DNA of 64,000 nt from Agreia sp. Leaf283 (lineage in GTDB: Bacteria; Actinomycetota; Actinomycetes; Actinomycetales; Microbacteriaceae), in contig NZ_LMNF01000002.1 in the NCBI RefSeq assembly GCF_001422485.1, positions 248,001-312,000 on the forward strand, in the 5' to 3' direction. Under the pieces are notes generated by a model, which saw only the letters and a list, made by a program, of their open reading frames with translations, did no database searches and was not told the origin of the DNA. A program made the translations under genes and the position numbers. Below are positions 32,074 to 42,267 of the stretch, one piece after another. The first letter of the stretch is position 1. Every line of letters begins with the position of its first letter.

Positions 32074-32660
32074 CGTGCCAGCCTACGGGGCGCCCCGGCC
32101 GCTTTCTCTGCGGCGCGCCACGCCTGCTGCGCGCGGGTCATTCCCGAACCGGATGCCGCATCGGCCGCGGGCCGTGCGCTGGAGGTCGCGGGCGAACGCC
32201 AGGCGTGGCAGATCGCCAGGGCGAGGGCGTCGGCCGCGTCGGCAGGTTTGGGGATCTCGGCGAGTCCGAGGATCTTGGCGACCATGGTGCCGACCTGCTT
32301 CTTCTCGGCCTGGCCGTAGCCCGTGATCGAGGCCTTGACCTCGGTCGGGGTGTGCAGGCTCACGGGGATGCCGTGCCGTGCTGCCGCCAGGAGTGCGATG
32401 CCGCTCACCTGCGCCGTGCCCATCACCGTGCTCACGTTGTGCTGCGCGAACACCCGCTCGATGGCGATGCTCTCGGGTCGGTGCTCGCTGATCAGCTCAT
32501 CGAGCCCGAGGGCTATGCCGAGCAGCCGCTGGTCGAGGTCCATCGTCGGAGGGGTGCGCACGACCGTGACCGCCACCAGGGTCGCGACCCTGTTCGCGGT
32601 GACGTCGACGACCCCGACGCCGCAGCGTGTGAGCCCTGGATCGATTCCGAGTACACGCAC
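32070..32660 (-). CDS. ruvC: Crossover junction endonuclease RuvC
   Basis: Resolves Holliday junctions. The 196-aa RNase H-fold protein starts [13 protein letters not shown] (Asp7), with Glu in IAIERVF and acidic residues in [15 protein letters not shown] 32660 is the only start giving the family N terminus. The last 40 residues are Ala/Arg-rich. Confidence 0.97.
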   Translation of the reverse strand: MRVLGIDPGLTRCGVGVVDVTANRVATLVAVTVVRTPPTMDLDQRLLGIALGLDELISEHRPESIAIERVFAQHNVSTVMGTAQVSGIALLAAARHGIPVSLHTPTEVKASITGYGQAEKKQVGTMVAKILGLAEIPKPADAADALALAICHAWRSPATSSARPAADAASGSGMTRAQQAWRAAEKAAGAPRRLAR

Positions 32661-32673
32661 GTCGGGGCGGGTC

Positions 32674-33438
32674 CTACTCCTCGTCGGTGTCGAGTTCGGC
32701 GCGCACGTCGTCGCTGAGATCGACATTGCTGTAGACGTTCTGCACGTCGTCGCTGTCTTCGAGGGCGTCGATGAGCTTGAACACCTTGCGCGCGCCCTCC
32801 GCGTCGACCTCGACCTTGAGCGAGGCGACGAATTCGACGTCGGCCGAGTCGTACTCGATGCCGGCGGACTGGAGCGCCTCCCTGTTGGCGACGAGCTCGC
32901 TCGGGTCGGTCACGATCTCGTACTGCGCACCGTGATCGATGACCTCCTCTGCGCCGGCGTCGAGCACCGCGAGGAGCACGTCGTCCTCCGTCACGCCGTC
33001 GGCGTGAGGCACGGCGATGACTCCCTTGCGAGCGAAGTTGTAGGCCACGCTTCCCGGGTCGGCCATGGCTCCGCCGTTACGGCTCATGGCGGTGCGCACC
33101 TCGGCGGCCGCACGGTTGCGGTTCTCGGTGAGGCACTCGATGAGCAGGGCGACGCCGTTCGGGCCGTAGCCCTCGTACATGATGGTCTGGTAGTCGACGG
33201 ACTCGCCGGTGAGCCCGGCCCCGCGCTTGACGGCCCGGTTGATGTTGTCGATCGGAACCGAGGTCTTCTTGGCCTTCTGGATGGCGTCGACGAGGGTCGG
33301 GTTGCCGTTGACATCGGCTCCGCCGATCTTGGCGGCCACCTCGATGTTCTTGATCAGCTTGGCGAACGACTTTGCTCGGCGCTGGTCTTTGACGGCCTTT
33401 TGGTGCTTCGTGGTCGCCCACTTGGAATGCCCGGACAC
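32674..33438 (-). CDS. YebC/PmpR family protein (transcriptional or translational regulator)
   Basis: A 254-aa protein with the family start [20 protein letters not shown] and the conserved [11 protein letters not shown] and YEGYGPNG blocks. Family members act as DNA-binding regulators in some bacteria and as ribosome-rescue factors at proline-rich sequences in others, so the role here is open. GTG 33438 follows GGGAGC and lies 13 bases before ruvC on the transcript order. Confidence 0.95.
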   Translation of the reverse strand: MSGHSKWATTKHQKAVKDQRRAKSFAKLIKNIEVAAKIGGADVNGNPTLVDAIQKAKKTSVPIDNINRAVKRGAGLTGESVDYQTIMYEGYGPNGVALLIECLTENRNRAAAEVRTAMSRNGGAMADPGSVAYNFARKGVIAVPHADGVTEDDVLLAVLDAGAEEVIDHGAQYEIVTDPSELVANREALQSAGIEYDSADVEFVASLKVEVDAEGARKVFKLIDALEDSDDVQNVYSNVDLSDDVRAELDTDEE

Positions 33439-33479
33439 TGTTCTGCTCCCTGCGTGCTCTCGTTGAATCAACGACCAGT

Positions 33480-34121
33480 CTAGGCGAGGGCCGTGCCCTG
33501 GCCCCGGAGAACCGCCGTCCGGTCGGGTCGGAGGCCGCACGCGCGCAGCTCGAGACGGGCGAGCGCACGCACCGCATCCGGATCGTGCCGACGCCACCCG
33601 CCCGCGGCATCCGGATGCGCCTTGAGGATGTCGGGCAGGCGCCTCGTGGCCAGCGCCCGCGATGCGAGCAGGTCGATTCCGGCGGGTGTCGCCGCTGCGG
33701 CGAGTGCCCAGCGGGCCCGGCGTGCGAAGCGAATGCGGGGAATCAGCCAGAGCAGCAGGATGGCGAGAATCGGGATCACGGAGACGGCGAGGCCCACCCC
33801 GACGGCGAGCTGCTGCGTGGCCTGCTGCTGCGCAAGACCGACCTCCTGCAGTGTGCCTCCGGCACCGGATGCCTCGTCGAAAGGAGCCCTGATCCCGGTT
33901 CCGATCAAGGGAACCTGGCCCAGCCGTTCGCTGATCTCGCTCATGGTCGATTCGAAGCTCGAGCCCGCGTCCGCGAGGCGCGTTCCCACCTCCTGCAGAG
34001 CAAGGATCGCGCCGTGCAGGGTCACGCCCAGCACGACGGACCCGACGATGCCGAGGAGGGCGGCGCAGTCTGCCAGCACCTGGAGCGTTCGTCGGCGTGC
34101 GAAGTCGGAGTAGTACGTCAT
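33480..34121 (-). CDS. Membrane protein of unknown function between pdxT and yebC
   Basis: A 213-aa protein with one hydrophobic segment near residues 16-41 and a second near 105-126, an outside-or-inside loop between them with helical heptads ([22 protein letters not shown]), and a basic C-terminal tail. Not recognised. The codon bias matches its neighbours. It lies between pdxT and the YebC gene in the same direction. Confidence 0.75.
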   Translation of the reverse strand: MTYYSDFARRRTLQVLADCAALLGIVGSVVLGVTLHGAILALQEVGTRLADAGSSFESTMSEISERLGQVPLIGTGIRAPFDEASGAGGTLQEVGLAQQQATQQLAVGVGLAVSVIPILAILLLWLIPRIRFARRARWALAAAATPAGIDLLASRALATRRLPDILKAHPDAAGGWRRHDPDAVRALARLELRACGLRPDRTAVLRGQGTALA

Positions 34122-34154
34122 GCGTCCATCTTGGCGACGAATCGGCTGCTGCGC

Positions 34155-34778
34155 TCAGTCGACAGGGGGCAGGACGCGATCTCGAATCTTGTGGAGGAAG
34201 TACTGGTGGAATCTCGTATCGCCTGTGACCTCGGGGTGGAAGGCCGTTCCGAGCAGGTTCTGCGACTCCACCGCGACGATGCGGCCGTCGTCGAGCTGCG
34301 CGAGCACGGTGACGCCGTCTTCGACGGCTTCGACAACCGGTGCGCGGATGAAGACGGCGTGCACGGTCGCATCTCCGAGCTCGGGGATCGCGAGGTCGGT
34401 CTCGAAGGAATCGATCTGGTTGCCGAACGCGTTGCGCCTCACCGAGATCGGCAGGCCGCCGAGTGTCTGCTGGCCGGCAATCGCGTCGAGCACGGTGTCG
34501 GCCAGCATGATGAGGCCGGCACACGTGCCGTAGACGGGGAGACCGGCGGCGATGGCCGACTTCAAGGGTTCCGCGAGCCCGAAGGCCCGGGACAGCTTGT
34601 CCATGACGCTGGATTCGCCGCCGGGAATGACCAGGCCGTCGAGATCGGCGATCTCCTCGGGGCGACGCACCGGAACGGCGTCCGCCCCGAGCGAGCGAAG
34701 CACGCTCAGGTGCTCCCGAAAATCGCCCTGCAGGGCAAGGACTCCGACGCGCGGGACGGCGCCGGGGCTACCAGCCAC
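34155..34778 (-). CDS. pdxT: PLP synthase glutaminase subunit
   Basis: Class I glutamine amidotransferase that supplies ammonia to PdxS for pyridoxal 5'-phosphate synthesis. The 207-aa protein has [13 protein letters not shown] near the start, nucleophile Cys86 in GTCAGL, and [10 protein letters not shown] with the His and Glu of the triad. GTG 34778 overlaps the end of pdxS (TAG at 34768-34770). Confidence 0.96.
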   Translation of the reverse strand: MAGSPGAVPRVGVLALQGDFREHLSVLRSLGADAVPVRRPEEIADLDGLVIPGGESSVMDKLSRAFGLAEPLKSAIAAGLPVYGTCAGLIMLADTVLDAIAGQQTLGGLPISVRRNAFGNQIDSFETDLAIPELGDATVHAVFIRAPVVEAVEDGVTVLAQLDDGRIVAVESQNLLGTAFHPEVTGDTRFHQYFLHKIRDRVLPPVD

Positions 34779-35685
34779 GCTCGGAGAGGCGGTGGGGAGC
34801 CGGCACGTCTGCCACGTTGATGCCGACCATCGCCTCGCCCAGTCCGCGCGACACCTCGGCAACGACCGAGGGGTCGTCGTAGAAGGTGGTCGCCTTGACG
34901 ATGGCGGCCGCGCGCTCTGCCGGGTTGCCCGACTTGAAGACGCCCGAACCCACGAACACGCCGTCGGCTCCGAGCTGCATCATCATGGCCGCGTCGGCCG
35001 GGGTGGCCACGCCGCCGGCGGTGAACAGCACCACGGGGAGCGTGCCCGTCTCGGCGATCTCGACGACGAGGTCGTAGGGAGCCTGAAGTTCCTTCGCGGC
35101 CACGTAGAGCTCGTCTTTCGACATCGACGACAGGGCGGCGATCTCCGACTTGATCTTGCGGATGTGCTTGGTCGCCTCGGACACGTCTCCCGTGCCGGCC
35201 TCACCCTTGGAGCGGATCATGGCCGCGCCCTCGTTGATGCGGCGCAGGGCCTCTCCGAGGTTGGTGGCGCCGCACACGAACGGAACCTGGAACTTCCACT
35301 TGTCGATGTGGTTCACGTAGTCGGCGGGGCTCAGCACCTCGGACTCGTCGATGTAGTCGACGCCGAGCACCTGGAGCACCTGGGCCTCGACGAAGTGGCC
35401 GATGCGCGCCTTCGCCATGACGGGGATGGAGACGGCGCCGATGATGCCATCGATGAGGTCGGGGTCGCTCATGCGCGCCACTCCGCCCTGCGAGCGGATG
35501 TCGGCGGGAACGCGCTCGAGGGCCATGACGGCCACGGCGCCCGCCTCTTCGGCGATCCTGGCCTGCTCGGCGTTGACGACGTCCATGATCACGCCGCCCT
35601 TGAGCATCTCGGCGAGACCGCGCTTGACGCGGCTCGATCCGTGCTCGGAACGGCCATTCTGGGAAGGTGTCTCTACGGTGCTCAT
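34768..35685 (-). CDS. pdxS: PLP synthase subunit PdxS
   Basis: Builds PLP from ribose 5-phosphate, glyceraldehyde 3-phosphate and ammonia in a dodecamer with PdxT. The 305-aa TIM-barrel protein has [18 protein letters not shown] and the imine-forming lysine Lys92 in [12 protein letters not shown] 35685 is chosen over the longer frame because it starts MSTVE directly before the conserved region. Confidence 0.97.
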   Translation of the reverse strand: MSTVETPSQNGRSEHGSSRVKRGLAEMLKGGVIMDVVNAEQARIAEEAGAVAVMALERVPADIRSQGGVARMSDPDLIDGIIGAVSIPVMAKARIGHFVEAQVLQVLGVDYIDESEVLSPADYVNHIDKWKFQVPFVCGATNLGEALRRINEGAAMIRSKGEAGTGDVSEATKHIRKIKSEIAALSSMSKDELYVAAKELQAPYDLVVEIAETGTLPVVLFTAGGVATPADAAMMMQLGADGVFVGSGVFKSGNPAERAAAIVKATTFYDDPSVVAEVSRGLGEAMVGINVADVPAPHRLSERGW

Positions 35686-35727
35686 TGGTGTCCTCTCGGG
35701 CCCGATTCTACTCGGGGTCATGTGTGT

Positions 35728-36290
35728 CTAGGCCGCCGTGGGCCAAGCCGCTGCGATCGACGAGCGAACGTCTCCGAGCAGCTGGGGCAGTGCCTTGGTC
35801 TGGGCGATGATCGGGAAGAAGTTGGCGTCCTGCGACCATCGGGGCACGATGTGCTGGTGCAGGTGGTCGGCGATGCCGGCGCCCGCGACCCGGCCCTGGT
35901 TCATGCCGATGTTGAAGCCGTGGCACTGCGACGTCTCTCGAACGACCCTCATCGCCGTCTGGGTCAGCGAGGCGATCTCGATGACCTCGGCCTCGGTGGC
36001 GTCGTCGTAGAGCGAGACGTGGCGATACGGGCAGACCAGGAGGTGGCCGCTGTTGTACGGGAACAGGTTGAGGAGAACGTAGGCGTGCTCGCCGCGGTGC
36101 ACGATCAGCGCCTCTTCATCGCTCAGCTGCGGGGCCCGGCAGAACGGGCAGCTCTCCTCGCCGGATACGGGTCCGTTCTCGATGTAGACCATGCGGTGCG
36201 GGGTCCACAGGCGCTGGTAGGCGTCGGGAACGGCGGCGAAGGAGCCCGAGCGTTCGACCGGAACATCGGGAAACTCGCGGTCTGCGGGAA

Positions 36291-36294
<4 letters not shown>
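35728..36294 (-). CDS. HIT-domain nucleotide hydrolase/transferase
   Basis: A 188-aa histidine triad protein with CPFC near residue 49 and [10 protein letters not shown] as the triad. Homologues in this position in actinobacteria are annotated as HIT family proteins or diadenosine polyphosphate phosphorylases, and the substrate is not certain. GTG 36294 overlaps the thrS TGA. No pgsA or pimA gene follows it, unlike in mycobacteria. Confidence 0.93.
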
Positions 36295-38258
<1,964 letters not shown>

Positions 38259-38324
38259 GTTCAGTCCTGCTCCTCGTTATGTCACCGACCTATCCACTGT
38301 AGTGCCGGGCCGAGACAGGTCGCT

Positions 38325-38357
38325 CCAGACGGCCCATGTCCCGCCAGAGGGCCCATG
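38325..38357. repeat. Imperfect direct repeat upstream of thrS
   Basis: Two 14-base copies, CCAGACGGCCCATG and CCAGAGGGCCCATG, differ at one base and start 19 bases apart. They lie 67-100 bases before the thrS start and upstream of a candidate -10 box (TACAGT on minus, 38296-38301). Confidence 0.6.
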
Positions 38358-38377
38358 CCCCTCAGGCAGCCTTAACG

Positions 38378-38405
38378 ACGAAAGCCCCCGGTCTCCCGGG
38401 GGCTT
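38378..38405 (-). terminator. Intrinsic terminator after tRNA-Val(GAC)
   Basis: On the minus strand AAGCCCCCGG and CCGGGGGCTT form a perfect 10-bp stem around GAGA, followed by TCG. It ends the tRNA-Gly/Cys/Val transcript and lies before the thrS leader. Confidence 0.85.
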
Positions 38406-38414
38406 GTCGTTCTG

Positions 38415-38486
38415 TGGGCGATACTGGGATCGAACCAGTGACCTCTTCCGTGTCAGGGAAGCGCGCTACCGCTGCGCCAATCGCCC
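38415..38486 (-). tRNA. tRNA-Val (anticodon GAC)
   Basis: A 72-nt cloverleaf: acceptor GGGCGAT/ATCGCCC, anticodon stem CTTCC/GGAAG around CTGACAC (GAC), T-loop TTCGATC. CCA is not encoded. Confidence 0.97.
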
Positions 38487-38535
38487 ATTGGTGGTGAGTC
38501 AATGACGTGTCTCGAAGAGAGACCTTTATGAGTGG

Positions 38536-38606
38536 AGGTGGCGACGGGATTTGAACCCGTGTGGACGGCTTTGCAGGCCGCTGCCTCGCCTCTCGGCCAC
38601 GCCACC
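38536..38606 (-). tRNA. tRNA-Cys (anticodon GCA)
   Basis: A 71-nt cloverleaf: acceptor GGTGGCG/CGCCACC, anticodon loop CTGCAAA (GCA), T-loop TTCAAAT. CCA is not encoded. Confidence 0.97.
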
Positions 38607-38659
38607 ATTCATTTGAGCTACACGACACCGGAACTGCATGTCGTGAATCTTCTCACTCG

Positions 38660-38731
38660 AGCGGATGACGAGATTCGAACTCGCGACCCTAACCTTGGCA
38701 AGGTTATGCGCTACCACTGCGCCACATCCGC
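38660..38731 (-). tRNA. tRNA-Gly (anticodon GCC)
   Basis: A 72-nt cloverleaf: acceptor GCGGATG/CATCCGC, anticodon stem TAACC/GGTTA around TTGCCAA (GCC), T-loop TTCGAAT. CCA is not encoded. It is first in the minus-strand tRNA set. Confidence 0.97.
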
Positions 38732-38760
38732 ATTTGCTCGCTTTTCGGCGTGCGTTGAAG

Positions 38761-38790
38761 ACTCTAGCCGATAGATCGCGGCTTGGCCAA
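38761..38790 (-). promoter_or_regulatory. Candidate promoter of the tRNA-Gly-Cys-Val set
   Basis: On the minus strand TTGGCC, 18 bp, TAGAGT, ending about 29 bases before tRNA-Gly. This is the best sigma-70-type match in the 244-base gap between the divergent tRNA sets. Confidence 0.5.
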
Positions 38791-38939
38791 ACCGACGCAT
38801 CCACGGGGCGTCACAAACGGCATCCGAACCGCTTTCGTCCCCGGTATTGTCGCCGATCGCACACCAGCCCCGCACCGCGACGCCCGGGCGTGTCGAGGCG
38901 GATCGGAGCGTCGATGTGCGATGCGACCGTCGCGTCGGC

Positions 38940-38945
38940 TAGGAT
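38940..38945 (+). promoter_or_regulatory. Candidate -10 box of tRNA-Val(CAC)
   Basis: TAGGAT lies 30 bases before the tRNA and matches the TAnnnT core well. The -35 region is weak (GTGCGA). Confidence 0.4.
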
Positions 38946-38975
38946 CATTCCGCGCTGCTTCGTGCGGCGCGTGAC

Positions 38976-39048
38976 GGGCGATTGGCGCAGTTGGTAGCGC
39001 GCTTCGTTCACACCGAAGAGGTCATCGGTTCGAGTCCGGTATCGCCCA
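38976..39048 (+). tRNA. tRNA-Val (anticodon CAC)
   Basis: A 73-nt cloverleaf: acceptor GGGCGAT/ATCGCCC, anticodon stem CTTCG/CGAAG around TTCACAC (CAC), T-loop TTCGAGT. It shares most of its sequence with tRNA-Val(GAC) on the other strand about 500 bases away. Confidence 0.97.
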
Positions 39049-39056
39049 CCCGTCGG

Positions 39057-39093
39057 AAGCCCTGATCAATCGCAAGATTGTTCGGGGCTTTCT
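39057..39093 (+). terminator. Intrinsic terminator after tRNA-Val(CAC)
   Basis: AGCCCTGATCAATC and GATTGTTCGGGGCT form a 14-bp stem with one mismatch around a GCAA tetraloop, followed by TTCT. Confidence 0.88.
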
Positions 39094-39143
39094 CTGTTCG
39101 GCAGCGTGGTCACGGCTCCGGCTGCATTACGTGAGGGGATCCC

Positions 39144-40181
39144 ATGTCACAGCAGGTCGAGTTCGGACTGGACACGTTCGGAGACGTGACGGCGGGGCCG
39201 GACGGCACACCCCGCTCCTATGCGCAGGTCATCCGCGACGTGATCGCAGAGGGAGTGCTCGCCGACCAGGTCGGCGTGGACTTCATCGGCCTGGGTGAAC
39301 ACCATCGCGACGACTTCGCCATCTCGGCACCGGATGTCGCCCTTGCGGCCATCGCCGGACAGACGTCGCGCATCCGGCTCGGTTCTGCGGTCACCGTTCT
39401 GAGTTCCGACGACCCCGTGCGTGTGTTCCAGCGCTTCGCGACCCTCGACGCCGCATCCGATGGCCGGGCCGAGGTCATCCTCGGCCGCGGATCGTTCACG
39501 GAGTCGTTCCCCCTGTTCGGCTACGAGCTCAGCCAGTACGAAGAACTCTTCGAAGAGAAGCTCGACATCTTCACGCGCCTGCTGACAGAGAAGCCCGTGA
39601 CCTGGCAGGGAAGCACGCGACCCGCGCTCGTCGACCAGCGCGTCTTCCCCACGACGGAGTCGGGCAGCCTGAAGACCTGGATCGGCGTGGGAGGAAGCCC
39701 CGAGTCCGTCGTGCGCGCGGCCCGCTACGGCTTGCCCCTGATGCTCGCGATCATCGGCGGGGACCCCGTGCGGTTCGCGCCCTACGCCGACTTGTACCGC
39801 CGCGCGCTCGCCCAGCTCGAGAGCCCGGAGCTTCCCATCGGCGTGCACTCCCCCGGCTACGTCGCCGCGACCGACGAGCAGGCTCGCCAGGAGTTCTGGC
39901 CCGAGTACAAGAAGATGCGCGACCGCATCGGCGCCGACCGAGGATGGCCGCCCATGGCGCGGTCGGAGTTCGACCGTGAGGCGGGTCCGCACGGATCGCT
40001 GTACGTGGGATCGCCGGAGACCGTCGCGCAGAAGATCGCCTCGACCGTGCGCGCGATCGACGCGAGCCGCTTCGACCTCAAGTACAGCGCGGGGCCCCTG
40101 TCGCACGAGCGACTGATGACGTGCATCGAGCTCTACGGAACGGCGGTCATCCCGCGCGTTCGCGAACTGCTCGCCGAATGA
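39144..40181 (+). CDS. LLM-class (luciferase-like) flavin-dependent oxidoreductase
   Basis: A 345-aa TIM-barrel protein of the bacterial luciferase family, probably FMN- or F420-dependent. Family marks are GVDFIGLGEHHRDDFAISAP near residue 45, the strand TSRIRLGSAVTVLSSDDPVRVFQ, and GRGSFTESFPLFG. No substrate can be read from sequence. ATG 39144 has GAGGGG upstream. The stop overlaps the start of the MFS exporter (ATGA), so the two may handle the same compound, which is inference. Confidence 0.92.
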   Translation: MSQQVEFGLDTFGDVTAGPDGTPRSYAQVIRDVIAEGVLADQVGVDFIGLGEHHRDDFAISAPDVALAAIAGQTSRIRLGSAVTVLSSDDPVRVFQRFATLDAASDGRAEVILGRGSFTESFPLFGYELSQYEELFEEKLDIFTRLLTEKPVTWQGSTRPALVDQRVFPTTESGSLKTWIGVGGSPESVVRAARYGLPLMLAIIGGDPVRFAPYADLYRRALAQLESPELPIGVHSPGYVAATDEQARQEFWPEYKKMRDRIGADRGWPPMARSEFDREAGPHGSLYVGSPETVAQKIASTVRAIDASRFDLKYSAGPLSHERLMTCIELYGTAVIPRVRELLAE

Positions 40182-41614
40182 CGGCGGTCGACACGAGCGG
40201 TGTCGGCTTCCGTTCGAAGCGCGGCCCCGTGCTCATCGCCCTCATGGTCACGACGGGGCTCGTGGCGATCGACTCGACGATCCTGGCAACCGCCGTGCCG
40301 TCGATCGTCGACGACCTCGGCGGATTCGCCCAGTTCCCCTGGCTGTTCTCCATCTACCTGCTCGCACAGGCCGTGTCGGTGCCGCTCTACGCGAAGCTCG
40401 CCGACACCGTGGGCCGCAAGCCGATCATCCTGATTGGCGTCGGCCTCTTCCTGCTGGGCTCCATCCTCTGCGGCTTCGCCTGGAGTCTGCCCGCCCTGAT
40501 CGCATTCAGGGCGGTGCAGGGCCTGGGGGCCGGCGCCGTGCAGCCCATGGCCGTCACCATCGCGGGCGACATCTACTCGGTGGCCGAACGCGCCAAGGTG
40601 CAGGGCTACCTGGCGAGCGTGTGGGCCATCAGCTCCGTCGCGGGGCCGACCCTCGGCGGGGTGTTCTCCGAGTTCGTGTCGTGGAGGTGGATCTTCTTCG
40701 TCAACATCCCTCTGTGCGTGGTTGCAGGCTGGATGCTCGTGACCCGGTTCCACGAGAAGATCACGCCGCGCACGCATCGGCTCGACATCGCCGGCGCGGC
40801 GCTGCTGACGGCCGGGCTCAGCCTCGTGATCCTCGCCGTTCTCGAGGGAGGACAGGCCTGGGCGTGGAACTCTGTTCCGAGCATCGCGGCCTTCGGCGTA
40901 GGCGGCGCCCTGCTCACCGCATTCGTGCTTGTGGAACGGCGGGCAGCCGAACCGATACTCCCCCTGTGGGTCTTCTCCCGGCGACTCCTGATCACGACGA
41001 CCCTGATCTCGCTCGGCGTCGGGGCGATCCTCATCGGGCTCACGTCGTACGTGCCGACCTTCCTCGAGGGGGTCACAGGCGCATCCCCCCTGCTCGCGGG
41101 ACTGGCCCTGGCGGCCCTCACGATCGGCTGGCCGATCTCCGCCTCGCTCTCCGGGAGGCTCTACCTGCGCCTCGGCTTCCGCACGACCGTTCTCATCGGC
41201 ATGGGCTTCGCCGTCCTCGGTGCGGTATCGCTGCTCCTCAGCTACACCGATCCGCAGGTCGTGCTCATCGCGGCCAGTTGCTTCCTGGTCGGCCTCGGGC
41301 TGGGCCTCGTCGCCACCCCGAGTCTGATCGCCGCGCAGTCGAGCGTGCCGTGGAACGAGCGCGGCGTCGTGACCGGCACCAATCTGTTCTCCCGCTCGAT
41401 CGGCAGCGCCGTGGGCGTAGCGGTCTTCGGCGCGATCGCGAACGGCATCTTCGCCGCGAGTGCACGGGGTGAAGAGGATCCGGCCGTTCTGACGGCCGCG
41501 TCGGGAGCGGTGTTCCTGGCCGTGCTCGTGTGCGTCGCGCTGACCATCGTCGCCGCTCTGGTGATGCCGCCGGCCCGGGTCGAAGACGTGGAGCACGTCG
41601 AAGCCTCGGCATAG
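40178..41614 (+). CDS. MFS drug/solute exporter, DHA2-like (14 helices)
   Basis: A 478-aa membrane protein with about 14 hydrophobic segments, the 2-3 loop motif KLADTVGRKP (motif A), and the long GxxxGPxxGG-type stretch SSVAGPTLGGVFSEFVSWRWIFFVN typical of proton-driven DHA2 exporters. ATG 40178 overlaps the oxidoreductase TGA (ATGA). Substrate unknown. Confidence 0.92.
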   Translation: MTAVDTSGVGFRSKRGPVLIALMVTTGLVAIDSTILATAVPSIVDDLGGFAQFPWLFSIYLLAQAVSVPLYAKLADTVGRKPIILIGVGLFLLGSILCGFAWSLPALIAFRAVQGLGAGAVQPMAVTIAGDIYSVAERAKVQGYLASVWAISSVAGPTLGGVFSEFVSWRWIFFVNIPLCVVAGWMLVTRFHEKITPRTHRLDIAGAALLTAGLSLVILAVLEGGQAWAWNSVPSIAAFGVGGALLTAFVLVERRAAEPILPLWVFSRRLLITTTLISLGVGAILIGLTSYVPTFLEGVTGASPLLAGLALAALTIGWPISASLSGRLYLRLGFRTTVLIGMGFAVLGAVSLLLSYTDPQVVLIAASCFLVGLGLGLVATPSLIAAQSSVPWNERGVVTGTNLFSRSIGSAVGVAVFGAIANGIFAASARGEEDPAVLTAASGAVFLAVLVCVALTIVAALVMPPARVEDVEHVEASA

Positions 41615-41623
41615 TGCCGTGAA

Positions 41624-42202
41624 TTACGAGCGGCGGCCCTTGAGCGCCGTCGAGATCGCGGCGAACTGGGTAGGGCTCACGGAGGATGCTTCGCGGCGCA
41701 TGCCCGATTCGAACACGCGGAACACACGATCGAGCCTCGCCCAGCTCGGTCGCCCCTGCGAATCCCACGGGCCGGCGCCGACGAAAACGAAGTGCCGGGA
41801 GTCGTCGTCGTGGGGCTTGCTCGTGAGCTGGAGCGCCAGGACGGATTGCGGCGTGTCGCGGGACACGATGAGCACGGGCCGATCCTTGCCCCTGCCGTCG
41901 TTCTCCTCGTAAGGCACCCAGGTCCAGACGACCTCGCCCGGGTCGGGCTCCGCGTCGACCCGGGGATCGTACTCGACCCGGGTTCGTGCGAGCGCTGCCG
42001 CCGGCACCTCGATGGTGGCCTCGGGTCCGGTGCGTCCCGGCGACGTCGCCGAAGAGAGATCGGATGCGCGGCGACCGTTCGATCCGGCAGGGCCTCGGGC
42101 GGCCGGACGTCGGTCGACGGTCGGCCGCGACCTCGTCGTCGTGCCCGAACCGAACACGGCCAGGATGCTGCGCACGACCGCCGTCAATCCCACGAGTCTC
42201 AT
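41624..42202 (-). CDS. PemK/MazF-like protein, no antitoxin neighbour
   Basis: A 192-aa protein. The C-terminal half (from about residue 90) has the PemK/MazF pattern GEVVWTWVPYEENDGRGKDRPVLIV, then LTSKPHDDDSRHFVFVG and a final helix. The first 80 residues are basic and low in complexity with a hydrophobic start. MazF family members are mRNA interferases, but the usual small antitoxin gene is missing on both sides, so a solo or repurposed role is possible. It is convergent with the MFS gene. A TACGCT box ends eight bases before the ATG. Confidence 0.8.
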   Translation of the reverse strand: MRLVGLTAVVRSILAVFGSGTTTRSRPTVDRRPAARGPAGSNGRRASDLSSATSPGRTGPEATIEVPAAALARTRVEYDPRVDAEPDPGEVVWTWVPYEENDGRGKDRPVLIVSRDTPQSVLALQLTSKPHDDDSRHFVFVGAGPWDSQGRPSWARLDRVFRVFESGMRREASSVSPTQFAAISTALKGRRS

Positions 42203-42255
42203 GTCGCTGAGCGTACAGCGTCGTCAAGCCCCGGGGCGCTCGGCGGCGTCGCTGG

Positions 42256-42261
42256 TAGACA
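42256..42261 (+). promoter_or_regulatory. Candidate -10 box giving a leaderless GH15 mRNA
   Basis: TAGACA lies exactly seven bases before the A of ATG 42268, with no ribosome site between. Confidence 0.35.
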
Positions 42262-42267
42262 GATCGA

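Noticed and set aside
38259-38324. T-box riboswitch before thrS
   Set aside because: The leader is too short and lacks an anticodon-like specifier loop and the T-box sequence.
38415-38731. tRNA set as an integration site (att)
   Set aside because: No integrase, no second copy of a tRNA 3' end as direct repeat, and flanking genes are core.
39147-41596. Long minus-strand frames under the LLM oxidoreductase and MFS genes
   Set aside because: Reverse readings of clearly coding plus-strand genes; Arg/His/Gly-rich with no domain.
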